A DNA stretch of 64,000 bases from Siminovitchia terrae (GTDB lineage: Bacteria > Bacillota > Bacilli > Bacillales > Bacillaceae_C), in the NCBI RefSeq assembly GCF_003605405.2, contig NZ_QYTW02000003.1:124001-188000 (forward strand), given 5' to 3'. Shown piece after piece: positions 1 through 9,402 of the stretch (positions are counted from its first letter, which is position 1; the number at the start of each line of letters is the position of its first letter). A program made the position numbers and the translations under genes. A model generated the notes under the pieces. It saw only the letters and a program-made list of their open reading frames with translations, ran no database searches and was not told the DNA's origin.

Positions 1-1
1 A

Positions 2-1645
2 ATTGGTGCTATCCAAAACAGTGATGAACAAAAAATAAACGCATCTGATCACCCTGACCTTGAGCAGCTCCTAAAAATCGGGTTGCTTTGTAATGACAGT
101 CTATTGGAAAAGACGCCAAAAGGCTGGGTAATACAGGGCGATCCAACAGAAGGTGCACTTTTAAGCCTGGGGGCCAAAGCGGGGAAAACAAAGGCAAATA
201 TGGTTCATTGGATCCGTTACAATGAAATTCCGTTTGATTCAGGAAGGGGAACGATGAGCGTAGCTTGCCATGAAGAGAAACAGGACAAAGACTGCTATAT
301 ATTTACAAAAGGGTCTGTCGAGGCAATTATTGATCGATGCAATCAGTACCAAAAGGACGGAAAAGTTTTCCCTCTAACAAAAGAAATAAAGGAGTGGATC
401 ACAAGCCAAAATAAAAAATATGCAGAGCAATCATTAAGGGTTCTTGCTTTTGCATACCGCCCAATCCAATCTGGACATGAAAGTGAGCAAGTTGAAGAAG
501 AGGAGTTAATTTTTGTGGGCCTTGCGGGAATGATAGACCCGCCTAAACAGGAGGTCAAGAAAAGTGTACAAGATGTGATCAGGCTTGGAGTAAAGCCGGT
601 CATGATAACAGGTGACCATCCTATAACGGCCTTTGCCATCGGCAAGGAATTAAATATCGTAACTGATTCGGCTGAAGTTCTTTCCGGAATGGAACTGGAC
701 CAACTGAGTGAAGAACAGCTCGTAGAAAAAATAAAAGATGTCTCTGTTTTTGCAAGAGTATCCCCTGAGCAAAAATTACGGATTGTCAACGCCTACCAAA
801 AGCTCGGCCATATTGTCGTGATGACGGGTGATGGTGTGAATGACAGCCCTGCTATTAAAAAAGCGGATGTCGGCGTTTCCATGGGGATTGCAGGAACGGA
901 TGTAACAAAAGAAACTTCGGATATGGTGCTGAAGGAGGATGACTTCACCTCTATTGTTGATGGCATTAAGCGGGGAAGAACTATCATCGGCAATATCCGA
1001 AAAGCATTAGGTTGTCTTTTAACCGGGAATCTATCCGAAATTTTAGTCACGACCACAGCAGTATTGATTGGGCTCCCGATACCGTTGGTTCCCATCCAGA
1101 TATTATTAATGAACCTGTTGACGGATGCCATTCCGGCAACGATTCTGGCTGCAAATCCGGGCAACAAAAATTTGCTGACAAAACAGCAGGATATTGCCGA
1201 CAGGTCACTTTTTCAAAAAATTGCAGTACGCGGATTGCTTCTTTCCGCAGGTGTTGTTGGGATCTTTGCATATAGCCTGTCAGCCGGTATGCCTTTAGCT
1301 ATCGCACAAACGATGGCTTTTGCCACATTGGTTGCGGGACAGCTTGTACAAACATTTTCATGGAGACAAGAAGGCACCATTGGACCGTTGGCTGATTGGA
1401 AAAAAGACCAGTACTTTATAGCCGGACTAGGCATCTCCTGGCTTACTTTGGGCTTAGTGATGTATATCCCTCCCCTTGCGTCCGTATTTCAGACAGCACC
1501 TCTGACGCTTGGGCAATGGCTGCCTCCTCTGTTGGTTGCCGGTTCAGTACCGGCTGTTTCAAAAATGATTCAGCCGGCCATCGAGCGTCACTTAAATCAT
1601 GTTAATGACAGAAAACCGCAACCTGCGCTCCAGCCAGTCATTTAG
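2..1645 (+). CDS. Cation-transporting P-type ATPase (Ca2+-ATPase-like), C-terminal part
   Basis: The frame is open from the left edge, so the N-terminal part, including the DKTG phosphorylation site and transmembrane helices M1-M4, lies outside the window. The visible 547 residues hold the nucleotide-binding region (GDPTEGALL, FTKGSVEAI), the hinge motif ITGDHP, the MTGDGVND motif coded at about 820-843, and the C-terminal membrane domain. M5/M6 read GNLSEIL and NLLTDAIPA, which resemble SERCA-type Ca2+ pumps rather than Cu/Cd P1B pumps. It would use ATP to expel or take up a divalent cation at the plasma membrane. It is followed closely by two small genes on the same strand. Substrate is inferred from the M6 motif only. 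Confidence 0.9.
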   Translation: MGAIQNSDEQKINASDHPDLEQLLKIGLLCNDSLLEKTPKGWVIQGDPTEGALLSLGAKAGKTKANMVHWIRYNEIPFDSGRGTMSVACHEEKQDKDCYIFTKGSVEAIIDRCNQYQKDGKVFPLTKEIKEWITSQNKKYAEQSLRVLAFAYRPIQSGHESEQVEEEELIFVGLAGMIDPPKQEVKKSVQDVIRLGVKPVMITGDHPITAFAIGKELNIVTDSAEVLSGMELDQLSEEQLVEKIKDVSVFARVSPEQKLRIVNAYQKLGHIVVMTGDGVNDSPAIKKADVGVSMGIAGTDVTKETSDMVLKEDDFTSIVDGIKRGRTIIGNIRKALGCLLTGNLSEILVTTTAVLIGLPIPLVPIQILLMNLLTDAIPATILAANPGNKNLLTKQQDIADRSLFQKIAVRGLLLSAGVVGIFAYSLSAGMPLAIAQTMAFATLVAGQLVQTFSWRQEGTIGPLADWKKDQYFIAGLGISWLTLGLVMYIPPLASVFQTAPLTLGQWLPPLLVAGSVPAVSKMIQPAIERHLNHVNDRKPQPALQPVI

Positions 1646-1671
1646 ACTTTATGGGAAGGAGGAAAGATAAA

Positions 1672-1905
1672 ATGAATGAAGAATACAACAATGCCCAAGA
1701 TAACTCAAATCCTCTTTATAACGGTATAATTAATGCCTTGCAGCTTATGCGCCCTGCAGCTGTTTTAGGAATCAAAGGTTTAATGGAGCTTGGCGAAAAG
1801 ACTAAAACACTCACAGCATACGCCCGTGAAGAATTCGAAGACCTTGTAGCTGAAGCCCAATTTGAAAGAATGAAACAACAGATTGATGAGGAACAAAAGG
1901 AGTAG
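1672..1905 (+). CDS. Small conserved-looking protein downstream of the P-type ATPase
   Basis: I do not recognise the family. The protein is 77 residues starting MNEEYNNAQDN. I chose the ATG at 1672 because a strong ribosome binding site (GGAAGGAGGAAAG) lies just upstream; an ATG at 1651 would put that site inside the gene. A central hydrophobic stretch (LMRPAAVLGIKGLMELG) is followed by a charged helical tail (EEFEDLVAEAQFERMKQQ), which suggests a membrane-associated or amphipathic helical protein. The gene begins 27 bases after the ATPase stop, so it is probably cotranscribed with it. A role as an accessory subunit of the pump is only a guess from position. Confidence 0.7.
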   Translation: MNEEYNNAQDNSNPLYNGIINALQLMRPAAVLGIKGLMELGEKTKTLTAYAREEFEDLVAEAQFERMKQQIDEEQKE

Positions 1906-1971
1906 CTAATTAATGGCAGCGGACTTCTTGCAAGAATGCCCGCTGCCGATTAAACTCGGGAGGTATTCCAA

Positions 1972-2208
1972 TTGAGTGGCCAAAATAATGAAATAACTCA
2001 TGAACTTAGTAAAGCGCTTAAACATTTAAGTAAAGCTTTAACAATCAGTATTCACTCCCTAAAAGCAGACCCCGACGCAAAAAAACATGTCGGTGAATTA
2101 TGGGAAAGTTTTCTTAGCGCATTTTTCAGCCAGATCAGAGAAAGAGGTAAAGAAAGCAAAATCAACTTATTACATTTGATTTCCTTTTCAAATATAAGAA
2201 AGTATTAA
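1972..2208 (+). CDS. Small helical protein, third gene of the P-ATPase cluster
   Basis: This 78-residue product is predicted from a TTG start at 1972 preceded by GGGAGG at a normal distance. The sequence (MSGQNNEITHELSKALKHLS...) is polar and helical without an obvious membrane segment. It follows the previous small gene by 66 bases on the same strand, so the three genes look like one transcription unit. I recognise no domain. Its last residues (NLLHLISFSNIRKY) are hydrophobic and different in character, which may reflect drift at the end of a decaying or recently trimmed gene. Confidence 0.55.
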   Translation: MSGQNNEITHELSKALKHLSKALTISIHSLKADPDAKKHVGELWESFLSAFFSQIRERGKESKINLLHLISFSNIRKY

Positions 2209-2215
2209 CAATCTT

Positions 2216-3433
2216 TTATCTTGAAGGTATCTCCGCCGCCTCTTCAAAATCATCCGCTGCTGCGGCATGTTTCAGTCTTGGCGCCAATAAAAGGGCCATT
2301 GCCAATAGACCGACACATAACCATAAGGCAGCCGATATTCCGCCCAACTTGTCAGTCAGCAATCCTCCAATGCCCGGTCCAAGGATCTGTCCCCCGGCAA
2401 AATAGATGGTCACATACCCCAATGCGATTGGAGCATAGGATTGGTGGACCTGCTCGGTCGAAAGTGCCTGGATAAGAGAAAGCATACCAACAAACGTGAA
2501 TCCCCAAAGCGCCTGGCTTATGACGAAGCTTGATAAGACAGGAATGAATATGGGGATCAAAATGGATGACCCTCCTAGGAAAATAGTGATGCACAAAGAC
2601 AGCTTCCTTCCGATATTATCGGAAACGGCACCCCATACCGGCCCGCTGAATATACTCATTACGCCTCCCAAAGCCATTATGTCTCCAGCGTTTTTTTCAT
2701 TTACGCCAGCTTCCAAAATATAGCTGAAAAAGAAGCTTTGAGGTATCAAATAGGCAAAGCCAATCAAACCATAAATAAAAGCGACAAGCAAAACACCTTT
2801 ATGGAAATAAACTTCCTTGAATAAGGATACACCCTGTTCTCCTTTTTGGGACAAAGGTACAGGCGGATCTTTTAAAATCCTAACAGCAACCAAAGTGGTT
2901 AGGATGGAACCAACCCCAAAAAGAAGCCAAAGATAGCGCCAGCCGTAATCATCGAACCATATATTAAAAATTGGCGCAATCAGGCTTGCAATCAGGGTTC
3001 CAAGTCCCATCCCGCTTAACAAAAGGCCGATCATCATCCCCCTATTGTTCGGAAACCATCCGACGACAATATTTACAAGTGGAGTGTATCCAAAAGCGGT
3101 TCCGACACCAAGCATGATCATTCCAATAAGAGAAGCCGCATAGCTCCCTGCATTGAATAAAATTATACAACCCCCGGCAAGAAGCAAAAGACCGATTACA
3201 ACGAGCGGCTTTGACCCCCATTTGGATGCCATGATCCCTACAAGCAATACCATGGCTAGGTAACCGACCGCTGTGGAGGTCCCCAACATCCCTGCCTGCT
3301 GATAGGAAAGATTAAGACTGTCTCTCATATATGGCATAAGAATCCCGTAGGCCATCCTTCCAAAGCCCGATATGCATATGGTGATCAACATACTGACAAT
3401 AGCATATATCCACATTCTTTTTCGCTGTTTCAT
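2216..3433 (-). CDS. Major facilitator superfamily permease, YbfB/YjiJ-like
   Basis: A 405-residue protein with about 12 hydrophobic segments and no large soluble domain. The N-terminus (GFGRMAYGILMPYMRDSLNLSYQQAGMLG is split around helix 1) has the arrangement of YbfB/YjiJ-type MFS proteins, and the loop 2-3 motif region reads ASKWGSKPLVVIG, a degenerate form of the MFS signature. A central cytoplasmic loop (about residues 188-208) separates the two six-helix halves. Substrate cannot be told. The gene runs convergent to the P-ATPase cluster, with 7 bases between the two stop codons. The start ATG at 3433 has GGGGTGGAGGA directly upstream, so spacing is tight and a slightly later start is possible. 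Confidence 0.85.
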   Translation of the reverse strand: MKQRKRMWIYAIVSMLITICISGFGRMAYGILMPYMRDSLNLSYQQAGMLGTSTAVGYLAMVLLVGIMASKWGSKPLVVIGLLLLAGGCIILFNAGSYAASLIGMIMLGVGTAFGYTPLVNIVVGWFPNNRGMMIGLLLSGMGLGTLIASLIAPIFNIWFDDYGWRYLWLLFGVGSILTTLVAVRILKDPPVPLSQKGEQGVSLFKEVYFHKGVLLVAFIYGLIGFAYLIPQSFFFSYILEAGVNEKNAGDIMALGGVMSIFSGPVWGAVSDNIGRKLSLCITIFLGGSSILIPIFIPVLSSFVISQALWGFTFVGMLSLIQALSTEQVHQSYAPIALGYVTIYFAGGQILGPGIGGLLTDKLGGISAALWLCVGLLAMALLLAPRLKHAAAADDFEEAAEIPSR

Positions 3434-4046
3434 TCCTCCACCCCATCGGCTGAAAACTTTTCCATCAAAAAATTTAGAATAAACCTGTAATTAATTGTAC
3501 CAAAAAGATCATTGCTTGAAAAAAAAGACCTTCAATTGTGTAGAGATAATAAAGTCGTTTAATAACCAATAGTTGGAAGATATTTAAGTTATTTAATTTT
3601 TAATATAAGGGACGTGGAGAAGTTGTCTCAACAAGGAAACGGTAATCATCCTCACCTTCCCCCATGAATATAACCTTTAGTTCACGTTTATATATAAATG
3701 GCACTAAAAAATGCCAAGCATTCCTGATAGTACTAACAACAAGTATTGCAATAACTAAAGCTAGTGTTAAATCTATGAAGAAGTGAATTTAACCATTCAA
3801 ATACATAGGAACACAACCAGAAGTCAGAAAAGACGCGTGCGGCTGATGGAAACATTGGGACGCCTCCACACCCTCCTGCTGCAAAAAATGCCTCTATAAA
3901 TCCAATAATTATAATTGGTTGAATAACTTGAAACCGTTTCAATAAGTAGGCATAATCTTCCCTAGTATAGTTTATCTAAGTATAATATACTCTCCTCCTA
4001 CACTTGCAATAAAAAGCTCTGGGTTTAACATCACATCGAACGAAGT
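3434..4046. other. AT-rich intergenic region without a convincing gene
   Basis: About 610 bases between the MFS permease and the small membrane protein. Short open frames exist, including a minus-strand one of 69 codons at 3733-3942, but it lacks a ribosome binding site and resembles no known protein. No RNA gene or repeat copy was recognised. Confidence 0.5.
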
Positions 4047-4523
4047 TCAATCAGTCACAATCCTTTGATATTTAATTAGGAATATTGTCAAAATTACAGA
4101 TAGTAGTAACCCTTCTAACACATAACCCCAACTAAAGAATGAAACAGCATTAGGGAAATAGCCTAAAATACCGTCAATACCAGACCTTATCTTCGACCCT
4201 TCGTCAACAATTCTTTGCATGACACTTCCAATATACAAAGGGTTAATGTCATAAATAAATGCACTTGTCAAATATATCGAAATTTTCTCTGCAATACAAG
4301 GAACCAAAAAACTTAACGCATAAAAAGTTTTGCTGTTCCCTTTACAGAAGGCTGAATAATACAATGCCCCAACTGTATAGGGGAAAATTATCAATAAAAT
4401 ACCCAAAACATGCTTTACATTCCAACCAATCAAGAAAGCTACGGAATATGTCAGTAGGTAAGTGAATAGTATAATCAACCAACCTAAACACAATCTGAGA
4501 AAAACTATAAAGCGTTTTTTCAA
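4047..4523 (-). CDS. Four-helix membrane protein at the end of the BceAB-RS cluster
   Basis: An unrecognised 158-residue protein. It starts with TTG at 4523 behind a very strong site (GGGGGAGGTG). Hydrophobic segments lie at about residues 10-34, 38-58, 65-85 and 125-150; the loop between the third and fourth (INPLYIGSVMQRIVDEGSK...) is polar and probably extracytoplasmic. It is 85 bases downstream of the histidine kinase gene on the same strand, so it may be the last gene of the peptide-resistance operon. Some Bce-type loci carry extra small membrane proteins, but nothing in this sequence proves a resistance role. Confidence 0.7.
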   Translation of the reverse strand: MKKRFIVFLRLCLGWLIILFTYLLTYSVAFLIGWNVKHVLGILLIIFPYTVGALYYSAFCKGNSKTFYALSFLVPCIAEKISIYLTSAFIYDINPLYIGSVMQRIVDEGSKIRSGIDGILGYFPNAVSFFSWGYVLEGLLLSVILTIFLIKYQRIVTD

Positions 4524-4608
4524 CTTTACACCTCCCCCTTTTTGTATTGGTGGTGCTTTTCCATCTTCTCATGATCTAAGCATTATCTCATTATGTGCGG
4601 TTGGTAGC

Positions 4609-5646
4609 TTATTGTTTCACATGTGGAAATATTAGCGATATAGTCAACCCCGAATCAAGCTCTGATTTTGCATCCAACTGAATGGCTAAATCATTAGCCA
4701 TCTTGCTTACTAAAAAGAGTCCCATGCCCGTTGCTTGTCTTGTATAAGTACCTCGCCCTCCAGTAAAACCCTTGTCAAAAATAAATGGCAGATCTTCTTC
4801 AGATACACCAGGTCCATTATCACTAATATGTAAAATGGTTTGTTCACTCACTTCATCATAAACCATTTCAAACTTCAGAATGGGATTATCCTGATTTTGT
4901 ACAACATATTTCGTACTATTAAAGATTAGTTGTTCTAATATAAAAGCTAGTCCCTTGCAATCAGATAAAATTTCCATATCTTCACCTATGAACTGTATTT
5001 GAAAACCGGATTCATCTAGTAGTGTTTGATGGTCTTCAATTGTCTGTTTACAAACTGCTAGTAAGCTTATAGACTCAAAAATATAATCTTTATGAACAGC
5101 CCCAAGTCTTGCAAAATACAAAATTCTCTCTACGTCTCCAAGCATTTGATCTCTAATATGAAGCATACGCTTTCTAACAAGGGGAGACATTTCGTCACTG
5201 CGGTTATCTAATACCAGTGTCATCAATGACAGAGGCTTTTTAATTTCATGAACCCACCCTTCTATATAGTTTTCATAATCGGTCAACTCAATGACTTGAT
5301 CATTAAGTTCCGACTGATACGACCTTATGATACCCCCCATACTTCGGATATATGACCAATGTGTCTTAGGAGATACCCGGCATAATCGTTCTTCGTTCGC
5401 CTCATTCGGTTCTAACAAAAAATCTTGGAAAGCAGCTTCTATTATCTTTTGCTTTTTATTGATGATGAATACAGACAACGATACCATGGCTAGAGTAAAA
5501 ACAATCATGAGTCCTACTAAAACATTAAACGTTTCAGGATAAGCTAACCAAGCTAAAAAACTAAATAGGAGACTTGTAGCCACCAACATAAGAAACCATT
5601 GTTTATAAGCATACAAACAATCATAGATTTGCTTTAACCATTTCAT
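4609..5646 (-). CDS. bceS: BceS-like intramembrane-sensing histidine kinase
   Basis: The 345-residue protein has two closely spaced transmembrane helices (about 16-35 and 41-62) with almost no extracellular loop, the hallmark of intramembrane-sensing kinases. These kinases perceive a cognate BceAB transporter rather than the peptide itself. The phosphoacceptor is His133 in GWVHEIKKPLS. The ATPase domain shows the N box (FNSTKYV), G1 (SDNGPGV), F (FIFDKGFTGG) and G2 (TGMGLFL) motifs. It follows the response regulator gene by 8 bases. The family controls resistance to cell-wall peptides such as bacitracin or lantibiotics; the exact inducer is unknown, so the symbol denotes the family, not proven orthology. 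Confidence 0.9.
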   Translation of the reverse strand: MKWLKQIYDCLYAYKQWFLMLVATSLLFSFLAWLAYPETFNVLVGLMIVFTLAMVSLSVFIINKKQKIIEAAFQDFLLEPNEANEERLCRVSPKTHWSYIRSMGGIIRSYQSELNDQVIELTDYENYIEGWVHEIKKPLSLMTLVLDNRSDEMSPLVRKRMLHIRDQMLGDVERILYFARLGAVHKDYIFESISLLAVCKQTIEDHQTLLDESGFQIQFIGEDMEILSDCKGLAFILEQLIFNSTKYVVQNQDNPILKFEMVYDEVSEQTILHISDNGPGVSEEDLPFIFDKGFTGGRGTYTRQATGMGLFLVSKMANDLAIQLDAKSELDSGLTISLIFPHVKQ

Positions 5647-5654
5647 GGCTTCAC

Positions 5655-6320
5655 TTACCCCCTAAGTCGATAACCTTTACCCCTTATTGTTTCAATTTGA
5701 CTTTCCAAGTTTAATTGTCGCAATGTTTTTCGCAAGCGAGTGAGATTTACTTGAAGTGCATTTTCGTCTATATATTGGTCTGTTCCCCATAAAAGATCAC
5801 TTAGTGTTGACTTGGATACAACCTCAGGTTTATTCTGTACTAAAGCCAATAAAATTTTTCCTTCATTAGCTGATAATGATAACGATTGCGATCCCTTATA
5901 CAAAGTAAAAGTATTTGGGTCTAGCGAAAAACTGCCCCCATCTATCAGGCCTAGTTGTCCTTCAAATCTTCTAAGCAGGTTCTGAATGCGCGCCAATAAT
6001 CGATCTCGATTGCATGGTTTTGTGAGATAATCATCTGCACCTAAATGAAGACCGTGTAATTCATCCTGTAACTTATCTCTAGATGTAAGAATCAATATGG
6101 GACCCATTCCTTTTAATTTTAGACTTTTGCATATTTCAAATCCTGACTGTTCCGGTAAATTGATGTCTAATAAAACTAGGTCTGGTGCCGAAGTGGCAAT
6201 TTGAGCAACAATATCATGGAAGTCTGCAATTGCCCTCACTTCAAACCCTTCTTTTTGCAATATATCCATTAACTCTTCTCTCATCATTGAATCATCTTCG
6301 ACAATTGTAATTCTCGCCAA
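5655..6320 (-). CDS. bceR: BceR-like OmpR-family response regulator
   Basis: A 221-residue regulator with a receiver domain (acidic pocket Asp9-Asp10, phosphoacceptor Asp52 in LLDINLP, Lys101 in LTKPC) and a C-terminal winged-helix DNA-binding domain ending in IRGKGYRL. It sits between the permease and kinase genes of the same operon. Such regulators activate the promoter of their own transporter genes. A perfect inverted repeat upstream of the ATPase gene (9386-9402) is the best candidate binding site in the window. Confidence 0.92.
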   Translation of the reverse strand: MARITIVEDDSMMREELMDILQKEGFEVRAIADFHDIVAQIATSAPDLVLLDINLPEQSGFEICKSLKLKGMGPILILTSRDKLQDELHGLHLGADDYLTKPCNRDRLLARIQNLLRRFEGQLGLIDGGSFSLDPNTFTLYKGSQSLSLSANEGKILLALVQNKPEVVSKSTLSDLLWGTDQYIDENALQVNLTRLRKTLRQLNLESQIETIRGKGYRLRG

Positions 6321-6356
6321 TTCAGCACCTCCTTCGATGTGAAATGTAACGGTTCC

Positions 6357-8522
6357 TTAATCTATATTCGGCTTCCAGCGCAATTTATCGATCTCATGAT
6401 CTGCTGCTCGGGCAACCGCTATTCCATAAATCACCAAAAATACGATAACTATACATGCAAAGGTAAAGGTGATAGGATACAGTAACGCATTGTCTTCGAT
6501 GCGAATCATAACAAATACAATCATCGCCCTTATCCCAACAGCACCACTCACACACGCAAGAGACATAGGTAACAGAAAGGTCCACAACACCTGTCTACGC
6601 ATCGATTTTTTCATTTGATGACGTTTTGCCCCTAACATGGAAAGCGTTACATAGCGCCCGCCAGTCTGCTTCATCTGTGTCAAAAATTGTAAAGCTAATA
6701 CCGTACAAGCAATCATCAAGAATAAGAATCCCATATATAAGACCGTATAACTTCCAGCAACAACATAGAAGAGTTGACGCCCAAAGTTTTGTAAATAACT
6801 TTCAAACTCGAAGCCTGAAGACTTTAATAAGTCTCTAGCCTCCATCATTGGTTTCATTAAACCTTGCTGATCTTGCATCTTTTGTGGGATACGAAAATTC
6901 CAATATAACGCATAGGTTTCCGTATCTAATAATGGTTCAAACATATGATCGGGGACGATAAATGCTGAATGAATTTCTACGGAACTGTCTGCTACTAATC
7001 CTCTCATTGGAATTGATGGGCGTATCAATACTTCCTGATCATTAATGCTCATCAAACTTTGCCCTTCTTTTGCAGCCTTTTCAAGAATACTATCAAGTAC
7101 AGGCATGCTGTCTAGATTATCCGTAGGCATAAAATCCGGATTAAAATATAAAGCAATTTCATTTGAATGTAGATTCAGTGGTTTTTCTCCTATCGCTTCT
7201 AAAAGTCCATTATAAGATGATTCAGGAATGAGATAAGGTGTTGTTGCATCTATCTCTAGAATTCCAAACAGATTAAGTGCTTCAGGGTTTTCCGAACTGA
7301 TATCATAGCCCTGCATTTCTCCAGATAAAATTTGCTCTTTGTAGTTGTTTGGCAGAGCCCTAATGAGTTGCTCTCTTAATTCAGACCATTCTACCAACGA
7401 TAAAGGCAAGTCGTCTTCCCCACGTTCATCCTGATATTTCATTTCCCCAATTTCTAGTAGGTTTAAGTCCTCTACATATGGTACCATTTTTTCTGAAGTA
7501 AGAAATTGTTCAACCTTTTGATTATCCCCATTAACAGTAAAATCATATATCGAGGAATGCCTACTAAAGGCACTTTCAAATCCTATAATAGTTGAAGCAC
7601 CATTTGCGATCAAAATGATCGACAACGTGATGAGAATCGATGTGACAGCAACAGAAGTAGATTTATTAGTTATGTTCTCTTGAAACTGCCTTAATGTAAA
7701 TGTGTGAAGATCTTTAGTAGACTTATGCTTAAACATGCTTGCCAACAAGCCTAGTAATTTTGCAAATCCTTTCATAAAAAGGATCGTTCCTAAACTTCCC
7801 AGAGCCAATGCCACAAACAGAAGCAGTCCTGCAAAGTCCATCAAACGATATAAAACAATCCAATAGGCAACGCCTAGCAAGACAGAACCTACTAACATAT
7901 GGAGTACGTTGCCTTTAACATGACCCATATCCTGTTTCTTATCCATTTGCTCATAAAGTAATTGATGGACCTCTTGATTAAATAATCTTCCGCCAAGAAT
8001 GACTAATGCTATCAACTGGATGAATAAAAAACCGATTATGGTAAAGAAAATCGCACCTACCGACAAGCTTATTTGATGACCAATAATTCCCTGTCCAACT
8101 AATTTAGAAACCGTCAAACTGATGATTTCTGCTAAAAATCCGCCTATTAAAATGCCTCCAATGAGTGCCAAAATAGAAGTAATGAACCCCTCTGCTAAAA
8201 GTTGAAGAACAAGGCGTTCCTTGCGCATTCCTAACATGAGATAAAGCCCAAACTCTTTGCTTCTCCGATTTAATTGATACTGATTAGCAAATAAAATCAA
8301 GAAAAACAATAAAAATAATGCAAATAGATACACAATGGGCATCTGAGCTAAAAGTTTATCGATCGAATCACTCTCAAACTCCCTTAAGAATAAAATAACA
8401 TCTTGTCTCCCCAGTGAAAGAATGATATAAAATGAGGCTACTGCTGTTACAAGTGTTGCAAAATAGATTAAATTCTCCTTACGACTTCGTTTAGCATTAC
8501 GATAAATCAGCCTAGAGAACAT
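6357..8522 (-). CDS. bceB: BceB-like permease of a peptide-resistance ABC transporter
   Basis: A 721-residue FtsX-type permease with about ten transmembrane segments. The order is one helix, then three (about 55-80, 110-140, 150-180), further helices to about 300, a large extracytoplasmic domain at about residues 320-560, and a final group of three. The large domain between helices 7 and 8 is typical of BceB proteins, which bind peptide-lipid II complexes and also signal to the BceS kinase. I chose the ATG at 8522: it overlaps the ATPase gene end by 11 bases and is preceded by GGGGGAGG. An upstream TTG at 8540 would lie in front of that ribosome binding site. Confidence 0.9.
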   Translation of the reverse strand: MFSRLIYRNAKRSRKENLIYFATLVTAVASFYIILSLGRQDVILFLREFESDSIDKLLAQMPIVYLFALFLLFFLILFANQYQLNRRSKEFGLYLMLGMRKERLVLQLLAEGFITSILALIGGILIGGFLAEIISLTVSKLVGQGIIGHQISLSVGAIFFTIIGFLFIQLIALVILGGRLFNQEVHQLLYEQMDKKQDMGHVKGNVLHMLVGSVLLGVAYWIVLYRLMDFAGLLLFVALALGSLGTILFMKGFAKLLGLLASMFKHKSTKDLHTFTLRQFQENITNKSTSVAVTSILITLSIILIANGASTIIGFESAFSRHSSIYDFTVNGDNQKVEQFLTSEKMVPYVEDLNLLEIGEMKYQDERGEDDLPLSLVEWSELREQLIRALPNNYKEQILSGEMQGYDISSENPEALNLFGILEIDATTPYLIPESSYNGLLEAIGEKPLNLHSNEIALYFNPDFMPTDNLDSMPVLDSILEKAAKEGQSLMSINDQEVLIRPSIPMRGLVADSSVEIHSAFIVPDHMFEPLLDTETYALYWNFRIPQKMQDQQGLMKPMMEARDLLKSSGFEFESYLQNFGRQLFYVVAGSYTVLYMGFLFLMIACTVLALQFLTQMKQTGGRYVTLSMLGAKRHQMKKSMRRQVLWTFLLPMSLACVSGAVGIRAMIVFVMIRIEDNALLYPITFTFACIVIVFLVIYGIAVARAADHEIDKLRWKPNID

Positions 8523-9291
8523 TTGCGCTTCCTCCCCCAAGCTGAGCTAGTAACTGCAAAATTCTTTCATAAAATGTCTCTTGTGACTCATCATGTTTGC
8601 GACGCAACTCATGAAAGATAACACCATCTTGAATAAAAAGGATTCTTGAGCAAAAACTTGCTGCATTAGGATCGTGGCTGACCATTAAAATAGTTCTTCC
8701 ACTACTTCTATTAATACCTTCCAACTTATTCATTAATGTTCTTGCAGAACGTGTGTCCAATGCTCCTGTCGGTTCATCGGCAAGAACGATGTCTGGATCA
8801 GAAATCAAACTACGTCCAGCAGCTACCCTTTGCTTTTGTCCCCCAGACATCTGAGATGGGAATTTATGAAGGATATCTGTAATTTCAAAAAAACCTGCCA
8901 GCTCATCTAATTTAGCTTTTGCTTTTACAAAATCCACCCCATAAATAGATAATGGTAATAGGATATTTTCTTGTCCAGTTAAATTATCCAGCAGTGCAAA
9001 GTCTTGAAACAAATATCCAATTCGACTACCGCGATATTCAGCTAAATCCTTACTGTTAAAAGCACTGATGTTTTTACCATTTAGAAGTACACGCCCAGAT
9101 GTTGGTTTTATTATTGTTGCAATGCAGTTTAATAATGTCGTTTTACCAGATCCACTTGGCCCCATTATTCCTAAGAATTCTCCTGGGAGAATATCAAAGC
9201 TAACACCGTTTAAAGCTTTTGTTATATTGTTTTTCTTACCGTAGATTTTTTGTAAGTCTTGAACTTCCAGTAATTTTCCTTGCCTGATCAC
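8512..9291 (-). CDS. bceA: BceA-like ATPase of a peptide-resistance ABC transporter
   Basis: A 259-residue ABC ATPase of the MacB/LolD class. Walker A is GPSGSGKTT at about residue 44, the signature SGGQKQR begins at about 149, Walker B is IVLADE at about 168-173, and the switch His is in MVSHDP. It is the first gene of a minus-strand operon ATPase-permease-regulator-kinase-membrane protein. The C-terminal extension of about 25 residues is rich in Glu/Gln and specific to this protein. The pair would remove or release cell-wall-active peptides from their lipid targets. Confidence 0.93.
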   Translation of the reverse strand: MIRQGKLLEVQDLQKIYGKKNNITKALNGVSFDILPGEFLGIMGPSGSGKTTLLNCIATIIKPTSGRVLLNGKNISAFNSKDLAEYRGSRIGYLFQDFALLDNLTGQENILLPLSIYGVDFVKAKAKLDELAGFFEITDILHKFPSQMSGGQKQRVAAGRSLISDPDIVLADEPTGALDTRSARTLMNKLEGINRSSGRTILMVSHDPNAASFCSRILFIQDGVIFHELRRKHDESQETFYERILQLLAQLGGGSANVL

Positions 9292-9356
9292 TGTATAACA
9301 CTCCTTTTCTTATTATGACTTTCCGAAGTTATAATCGACCGAATTGAGCTATACAC

Positions 9357-9402
9357 ATTATAATCAGTATAAAAGACTAGAAACACTTACAAATGATGTA
9401 AG
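9357..9402 (-). promoter_or_regulatory. Putative BceR-dependent promoter of the bceAB-like operon
   Basis: Upstream of the ATPase gene lies a perfect inverted repeat, CTTACA-N5-TGTAAG, at 9386-9402. It is followed on the minus strand by a consensus -10 box TATAAT at 9357-9362. The region 17 bases before the -10 box is a poor -35 (TGTTTC), as expected for an activator-dependent promoter with the operator placed just upstream of -35. Position and symmetry are seen; binding by the neighbouring regulator is inferred. Confidence 0.6.

Noticed and set aside
3733-3942. 69-codon hydrophobic frame near the Bce cluster as a possible peptide or membrane gene
   Set aside because: No ribosome binding site, no leader or core-peptide features and no similarity recognised.
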